From Locusta migratoria (lineage: Eukaryota > Arthropoda > Insecta > Orthoptera > Acrididae): a stretch of 64,000 bases of DNA. The translations under genes and the position numbers were made by a program. Numbering within the stretch: the stretch's first letter is position 1; every line of letters starts with the position of its first letter. The notes under the pieces were generated by a model. It had not been told where the DNA came from and searched no databases. It saw nothing but the letters and a program-made list of their open reading frames with translations. The stretch spans positions 401,670,502-401,734,501 of the forward strand of contig CM048750.1 of assembly GCA_026315105.1 (NCBI GenBank). The letters are read 5' to 3'. Positions 57,391-64,000 of the stretch are shown here, piece after piece.

Positions 57391-57779
57391 CACAGAAGTG
57401 TGGAAATGCATAATGATACTTAGCAGTGTGGTGTTCCATGCATCTCGCCTGTTAGTGGTGTTTACTAAGCAAGTGTAAACATCTTGGAAACGTGCCTGTC
57501 ATGATTGCTATGTAAACTGTTGTTTGGTGGAGAAATATCAAGTTCAGTAAACCCTATATGTAGGTAACTGAAAGCGGGCTAGATTCCGTCATTGGGAGGT
57601 GCGTTTAATCGTATGTTTAGTCGCTAAATGATTGCTCTTGGCATTGGATAAAATTTGTTGGGTGTTGTATTAGTTAGAAATGGTGTAGACTGTATTGCAT
57701 TGCTCGTTGTAATGATTAAGAAAAAGAACTTGGTGTTGATCTGGATCATTTCTAGTTAGCTGTTCTGTGTGTCTGTCTG

Positions 57780-57825
<46 letters not shown>
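57780..57825. repeat. (TG)n microsatellite
   Basis: About 22 uninterrupted TG units. Readings through it on either strand are low-complexity and not genes. Confidence 0.95.
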
Positions 57826-57828
<3 letters not shown>

Positions 57829-57951
57829 CATTTTTACGTTGCAATTGGCTGTGTTATGTGTGTTTATTGAGCATAATGTCTTAAAACTGGTTCCATTCCA
57901 TGCTGGTGGCGGGTACAGCAACTGGTTACGAATACATGACAAAAGTCAGTC

Positions 57952-58294
57952 CAGTTGCAAATTTCTTCCTTTTTTTCCTATTTACTGACGCATTTCGCGC
58001 TTTTTGAGGAATTATCAGATTATATAAATATGAGGGAGCTATTTTTCATCATAAAAACTATCTAGGAAGAAAACCTATCGTCATAGTTGTTTAAAATTAT
58101 TTTTAAATTTACATTTGCCCACATCCTCTCAGTTGTGGCTAAAATTATAGAATAATTTTAAACAACCATGACGAGAGGTTTCCTTTCTAGATGGTTTTTA
58201 TGATGACAAATAGCTCACCTCGTATTTATATAATTTGATGATGCCTCAAAAGGGGGAAATGCGTCGGTGAATAAGGAAAAAAATATTGCAACTG
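57952..58294. repeat. Foldback palindrome (about 155-bp arms)
   Basis: The arm 57952-58110 is an inverted near copy of 58141-58294 with a loop of about 30 bases. Matching stretches include CAGTTGCAA, GACGCATTTC, AATTATATAAATA, CATCATAAAAAC and GTTGTTTAAAATTAT. The arms differ at roughly one base in ten, so the structure is old. Confidence 0.85.
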
Positions 58295-59714
58295 AGAGTG
58301 GGGGAATAATGATTTGTTAGAAGGGGGAATACGATGGCTGCTTGTGTGTGAGTGATTGTTAAACGAACGAGGTATGTGTTGTAGTGAATGAAAGAAAACG
58401 TTTGAGGAATATTGTCTGGTGGAGTAAGCGGTTCATATTTTATGCTCATGTATTAAAATTACGCACGTTTGTCCACTCTGTGGCCTATTCCAGTACGTTT
58501 TCTTCTATTCGAGCAACAAAATACGTCTCTCTCTCATTTTTAAATAATTTTACAGATGATGCGTTTTACGCTTTTTATTAATGTACGTTAAGATGTGGAA
58601 GTCGCATCGATTATGAAGAAAATCATCTAAAATACAGCACTGAAGCGTACAATCGTATAATACAGTTTGATTGAAAGACCATACTCTGCGAAAGCCGCAG
58701 TGGTCACGACTGGAGACATTTACCCTTTCAGACTCAAAATAAGTAGAATCCACTTCTAAACTTTTTTCGTGTTCTGTTAGGATATAAATCATACAATATT
58801 ATAGAACATGTGATAAAAAAAGTTTTTCATGCAATATTTCGGCAGGTATAGGGTGGTTTGAAATGAAACCACTGCACATTAAATGCGGTGGTTTTAAATG
58901 AAACGACCGCCAATAAACTTCATCACTTTCCAGGATATTGCATGAAACAGTACCTTCGTGTTGATACACACCAGTTACAGGTGAGTCAATTGTTGATACT
59001 AATGTGACAACACATTTGTCTTTCTATTTTATACGTGCAATCGTATCAGAACGAACTGATTTATCACTTCGTAACTCTCTGTCCGGTTTCAGAGGAGGAA
59101 GCCCTTTTTTGTGAATTCAAATAGTAGCACAGGTTAGGATCACATCAAGTTTTAGTTTCTGCAAACGTGGAACCCTATAAAAAATTATCAAAATGTATGT
59201 GATACATGTGCCTATTAAGCCCTCAGACATGACAAGGAATTTCTTCTAAAAGACACATCAGAACGTCCTCATTCTTTAATCTGCCAGAAAACATTTTGTG
59301 AAACTGAAATAAATAAAAATAATAATAATACGACGAACTTCTAATACTACCCATTCAGCCACAGCGGTTTCAAACGATACCACCTCAGTAATAAAGGAAA
59401 GAGTACACGATTTTAATTATTTTTACAATACATGTACTTATACAAGAAAGTATTATGAATTTGTTCCAAGTGAGAATCTTACATTTCAAAGAGAAATTCA
59501 ATCACAAATCGAGAAAAAGAGTACCAGCACACCACATACAATAATGGCACTTCTACTTGAATAGCCAACTGCAATAACTTGAAAAAAATTTACGTTTTTG
59601 AACGGTTCACGGGAGTACCGTCGGATCGTATTGTAATAATCACACAATTTTTCTGTGAGACAGCTGCTCGCCATCTTCAGGTGCACTGCCGCTGTTGCTA
59701 CCCTGCTCGCAATA
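58295..59714. other. No recognised gene
   Basis: AT-rich sequence with short readings only. A small piece at about 58550-58570 (ATGATGCGTTTTACGCTTTT) resembles the outer arm of the foldback element. Confidence 0.35.
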
Positions 59715-59716
59715 TA

Positions 59717-60534
59717 CAGGGTGTTTGACTAAGTGTGTTTGGCTCTATAACTTATAAAATAATAGGTGACGGGAAATTTTAATGCAGTAGGTCAACACAA
59801 GAAATCTTACACTTTCTGCGGACCTATGAACATAGTTTATTGTAACACTTTCCAAAGAGTTACCAAAGATATAATTTTTAAATGGAACAATAGTTTTTTT
59901 TTCCATCATGCATTGGATTCGTTGAAAACGGCTGCGTCCAAATCAATTTAAATTACATTCCTATCACTGTTAGTTTGGGAGCTACAACCCTTCAAAGTTT
60001 CAGGGACAGATACCACAAACGCTGTGCATAATGCAATGCGCCTTCTAAATGTGGTATGGCCGAGTTGGCACACAAACGACCGGGGCTCAATATACCACAG
60101 TTACTGACACCGGATGACGACGGCATACACGAACGACAGCGCATCGAGGAAACGTCTCGCTCCGTGACACCGGCGACGTTACAACTCGGCCGCACCACAT
60201 TTAGAAGGCGCATTGCATTATGCGTAGCGCTTGTGGTATCTACCCCTGAAACTTTGAACGGTTGTAGCTCCGAAACTAACAGTGATAGGAATGTAGTTTA
60301 AATTGATTTGGACGCAGCTGGTTTCAAAAAATGCAATGCACGATAGAAAAAACTATTGTTCCTTTTAAGAAATTATATCTGTATGCTGTAATTCTTTGGA
60401 AAATGATACAATAAACTATGTTCATAGGTCCGCAGAAAGTGTGTCATTTCTTGTGTTGAACTACCGCATTCAAATTTCCTGTCACCTATTATTTTATAAG
60501 TTACAGAGGCAAACACACTCAGTGAAACACCCCG
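59717..60534. mobile_element. MITE derived from the mariner family at 20.6 kb
   Basis: Starts CAGGGTGTTTGACTAAGTG and ends CTCAGTGAAACACCCCG, flanked by TA. The outer about 310 bases are inverted copies and match the ends of 20583-22682. Transposase is replaced by a short middle with a further inverted repeat, ATGCGCCTTCTAAATGTGGT at 60037-60056 and its complement at 60195-60215, so almost all of the 818 bases can fold back. Confidence 0.9.
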
Positions 60535-60668
60535 TATATGGTGGCGTGTTACGACGGCGCAGGCGCCGCCGCTGTGATGTCACGGCAGACCAGAGCGTCG
60601 ACAGAGAGCCCCGTGCAGACGGCGAGCAGCCGTCTCGCAGAAGTACTCCCGGGAAGTGCGGTGCTGAC

Positions 60669-60851
60669 CTGCGAGGCGCGCAGGAAGTGCAGGAAGAAGG
60701 CGAGTGGGTCTGCGGGCCGCGCGACGGCGGTGGCGGCGGCCAGGTCGTGCAGCAGCTCCGGCACCAGGTGGCGCTCCAGCCGCGCCTCGGCCGCCAGCGG
60801 CAGCCGCAGCCGCCGCTGCCGCGCGCACGGGTAGGCGCGCGACATCGCGCT
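60669..60851 (-). CDS. Candidate host exon with Dpy-30-like motif
   Basis: GC-rich minus-strand exon between a pyrimidine-rich acceptor (GCCGGCAG|AGCGCG) and CGCAG|GTCAGC. An ATG at 60843-60845 opens 59 codons ending in phase 0. After a basic start the sequence RLERHLVPELLHDLAAATAV, RPADPLAFFLHFL matches the Dpy-30/RIIa-type dimerisation motif (two helices, with the P-x-D-P between them). Such motifs sit at the N-terminus of ciliary radial-spoke and chromatin-complex subunits. The exact gene is not recognised. If so, the next exon may be at 18522-19006, in the same phase. Confidence 0.55.
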
Positions 60852-60942
60852 CTGCCGGCAGGCCGCGGCGGGCACAGGGGAGGGTATTTATTTTCTGAAT
60901 CAATTTCATTTATTACTCTACATCACATTGTTGTTGTTGTTG

Positions 60943-62408
60943 ACGTGCCTTTATTCGTAGAACCGTTTTCGAGTGGTACTTCTGCTCTTCGGCTCTCAAA
61001 GTCACATGTCACAGACGCCATTTTTAATTTGCCATATATCTCACAGTTTTGGTGCTTTTGGTTTTATAACTAGCAGTAAACCGTTTCAGGGCAACAGCGA
61101 ATTAACGACTAATTACAATTCATCTAAGGATGAATTTATCATAACTAAATGTAATTACAATCAAATTAAGAAACAAACTTGTGGGAACGAGTATATAAAA
61201 TTTGAAGGTAATAGCAAGATTGAGTTGCTTTGGTGTAATGGGTGGCGTGCTGGACTTCCAAGCAATAGGTTCTGCCAACGAAACTCGTTTTTTTTTTTTT
61301 TTTTTTTTTATCTTAACGTTTGCAACACATTGTGGGAGTTATTTATCCACAACACTTTGTGGAATTTTCTTATTCACATAACAGAATTATGTTATCGAGT
61401 ACTCTGCTATGCTGTCTCAGGAGTTAATAACATCAATTTAGTGATTTTTATGTGTGACTGAAGAATGGAGAATGCAATTGCTGCTGCAATTGGTACGATC
61501 AGCAATGACATTTATATTCTTCCTTCTCACAAATATTTGACTTTGTTCCAACTATGTTGCGATTTTCGAGAATATGGTTGGAGACAAAACTAGGGGAATG
61601 TTAAAATTGCTGGTACAGTAAGTGAAAATGTGTATCAGTGACATTTAGGCCTACACCATTCGCTAGTCAGAAAGATGTGGCTATTTATTTGCGAATATTT
61701 TGCTGCTCAGTTTCGAACATATTGTGATTTTCGAGAGTGTCCTTACACCGACATTCCTTGTCACCAGTATTTGGTGGCTTGTTTCTGAATATGTCACGAT
61801 TACAGTGTGTGTGGTTAACTAAGATCCTAACAGGATACATTTAATTTCTGTTGCAAGTGCGTACAGAACATTCAGAACAACATCGTCTGCTGGCATCTCT
61901 ACACGTGCCTTTAATGGGCAGTCTTCAGGCCTATAGACATTGTGTTCGTTGTCCTCTTTAAGATCTTAAAACGTAAACAAAGGCATTTAACTGTAAAAAA
62001 AGTATTTGTCGTAATTATTTAATGCACGTTAGCTTTTAAGTTACACTGTTCAATGATACGCGAGCTACGTGCCTTGGAATTCAAACGCGAAACTTCCACT
62101 TTTCCAAAGAATCGCAAGTCAAATGCAGCATTCTAGCAGTGGATTGTAGTTTCGGAATCGAAAAGTACAAACAACATTTTACTTTCAACTCGGAATATAA
62201 ATACATAACAGGTACGGAAATGCAGGTAATACTTTCCAATTACACAACTAAACAAGTAATGAACAAATGGTTTAATTCGTCCGTTAGAATGGCTACCACA
62301 GACTTGACAACTACAGATATATATATTTATCGTTGCCTCCAAAGTATGTCTTTGAGAGCCGAAGAGCCGAAGTACCACTCGAAAACGGTTCTACCAATAA
62401 AGGCACGT
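60943..62408. mobile_element. Inverted-repeat DNA element inserted in a LINE tail
   Basis: 59-bp terminal inverted repeats (60943-61001 and 62350-62408), starting ACGTGCCTTTATTCGTAGAA and ending with the complement, differing at about four positions. TTG repeats lie on both outer sides, as a duplicated target inside the LINE 3' tail would give. The inside has no transposase. A run of about 20 T lies at 61289-61310. Confidence 0.75.
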
Positions 62409-63435
62409 GTTGTTGTTGTGATCTTCAGTCCGGAGACTGGTTTGATGCAGCTCTACACAATACCCTATCCTGAGCAAGCCTCTTCAACTCCACCTAAGAC
62501 CTGCAACCTACATCTGTCTGAATCTACTTACTATATCCATCTCTTGGCTTTCCTCAGCGGTTTTTACCCCACACACTTCCCTCCAACGCTAAATTCACAA
62601 TTCCTTGATGTCTAAGAATGTGTCCTACCAGTCGTTCCCTTCTTTTAGACAAGGTGCCAGAAATTCCTTTTCTCCCCAATTCTGTTCAGTACCTCCTCAT
62701 TAGTTACGCGATCCACCCACCTAATCTTCAGCATTCTTCTGTAGCACCACATTTCAAAAGGCTCAATCCTCTTCCACTCCGCACTATTTATCGTCTATGT
62801 TTCACTCCCACACAAGGCGACTTTCCATACAAATGCCTTCAGAAAGGACTTCCTTAGGCTTAAATCAATATTCGATGTTAACTTTTCAAGAACGCTTTTC
62901 TACCCATTGTCATTCTGCATTTTATATCCTCTGTACTGCGACCATAATTTGTTATTTTACTGCCCAAGTAGCAAAACTCGTCTATCTCCTTTATTGCTTC
63001 GTTACCTAATCTAATTCCTTCAGCATCGCCCGATTTTCGTAGACTGCACTCCATTACCCTAGTTTTGTTCCTGTTAATGTTCATCTTATACGCACCTCTT
63101 AGCACACTGTCCATTCCGTTCAACTGTTCTTCCAGATCCTTTACTGTCTCTGATAGAATAACTATGTCGTCGGCAAAACGCAGTGTTTTTATTTCTTCAC
63201 CCCGAACTTTAATTCCTTCTCCAAATTTCTCCTTGCTTTCCTTGATAGCCTACTCAATGTACAAATTGAATAACATTGGAGAAAGGCTACAACCCTGTCT
63301 TACTCCCTTCCCAACCACTACATCCCTTTCATGCCCTTCAACTCTGACAACCGCTGTCTGGTTTTTGTACAAGTTGTAAATAACCTTACGCTCCCTGTAA
63401 TTTACTCCTGCTTGCTTCAGAACTTGAAAGAGTTA
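62409..63435 (-). mobile_element. LINE family C (RTE-like), 5'-truncated, minus strand
   Basis: Same family as 28390-30093, with the TTGTTGTTGTGATCTTCAGTC 3' end. Coding pieces are in several frames; the catalytic FADD is kept at about 63170. It is older than the first copy (more frameshifts). The 5' truncation is at GAACTTGAAAGAG, about 63435. Confidence 0.85.
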
Positions 63436-64000
63436 GCCACTTCAAATACCTTAATTATGAATTACTAGCTGCAAGTACCCGCCTTTGCCCATGTTTAAAA
63501 TAATGTTTTCTCTAGAAGCGTACAAAACCGTTTATTTGCCTGTAATAAACGTGTACATTTATGTTAAAGCAATAAGATAAACATAATTTTTCGCAGTTCC
63601 ATTTGGAGTATGTACAAAAAGATTCACTCTCAATAACCAACTTGCACGATTTCCTTCTTTTTTTGGGATGGGGGTGGCGTTCATTATCATACGGCTTAGA
63701 ACAGGCACATTGCCAGAGTGAGATTGGGATGGAACGAAACCTTCCCCGTGGAATTTTGTATACGTGTACCGAATTTCACGTTATTTGGTTGTCTGGGTCT
63801 TGAATTATAAGGGAACAGTCAAACAGACAACAAATGCGTCTTAAATGTATAGAGATTGAAATCCAAGTCTGCAAGTAAAGTACTCTCCCCATGCACCGAA
63901 CGAAATTTTATGTTGAGAGTGCCCCTCCTCTTGTTTTGAAGGTCAATTGTGCAAAATTTCATCGAGATCAGTGCGAAAATATAGATTTACACAGACAAAT
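63436..64000. repeat. Unclassified interspersed-repeat-like sequence
   Basis: Contains words I associate with a widespread insect repeat: CTAGCTGCAAGTACCCGCCT, ACCGAATTTCACGTTATTTGG, AAAATTTCATCGAGATCAGTG. I cannot place it in a class, and no gene is seen. It continues beyond the window. Confidence 0.35.

Noticed and set aside
57670..57988. Readings of 73 and 90 residues with Val-Cys or Thr-His repeats
   Set aside because: They are translations of the (TG)n microsatellite.

Overview
This window looks like a transposon-packed stretch of a large insect genome, probably orthopteran (Schistocerca-like). I base that on a tRNA-derived SINE with clear A and B boxes present about nine times, several LINE families, mariner/MITE pairs with TA target duplications, hAT, MULE and Ty3/gypsy remnants, and two decayed Polinton/Maverick elements. 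No intact host gene lies inside. Two short GC-rich, minus-strand, phase-0 exon candidates (60669-60851 and 18522-19006) could be neighbouring exons of one gene, with an intron of about 41.7 kb holding most of the repeats between them. All boundaries were read by eye and are approximate unless fixed by a target duplication.

Layout. 1-4180: Polinton fragment P1, cut by the window edge, with remnants of a protease, a phospholipase-A2-type minor capsid gene, an uncharacterised gene, a packaging ATPase, a penton-like gene and the start of the major capsid gene. 4181-5210: unidentified insert. 5811-9376: Ty3/gypsy pol relic with a SINE inside. 9860-13440: LINE tail, an inverted-repeat DNA element, and a hAT transposase relic split by a SINE. 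14755-17184: full-length 2.43-kb copy of an unclassified TIR family (called GAAAGAC here). 17230-18425: 150-bp satellite monomers in a 450-bp three-part higher-order repeat. 18522-19006: candidate host exon. 20583-22682: Tc1/mariner element. 23032-25375: gag relic. 25940-30621: LINEs, SINEs and a perfect 140-bp direct repeat.

31087-49438: Polinton P2, about 18.35 kb, with about 570-bp terminal inverted repeats. Its genes are major capsid and penton-like (minus), ATPase (plus), a BRO-N domain gene (minus), DNA polymerase B (plus), and small ORFs. It has been broken by a SINE, an unidentified segment, a MULE relic and a 5.2-kb composite insertion that splits the polymerase. All recognised Polinton genes carry stops or frameshifts, so neither element looks functional.

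49439-64000: sparse sequence, then a SINE, a CR1/Jockey-like LINE, a long foldback palindrome, a mariner-derived MITE, the Dpy-30-motif exon, and an inverted-repeat element inserted in the TTG tail of an RTE-like LINE.

Most unusual points: an 75-81 nt insertion unit found twice, each time with a 12-nt target duplication and the same ends; the BRO-N gene within a Polinton; the GAAAGAC family, which carries a leader ending in a splice donor; and the trimeric higher-order satellite.
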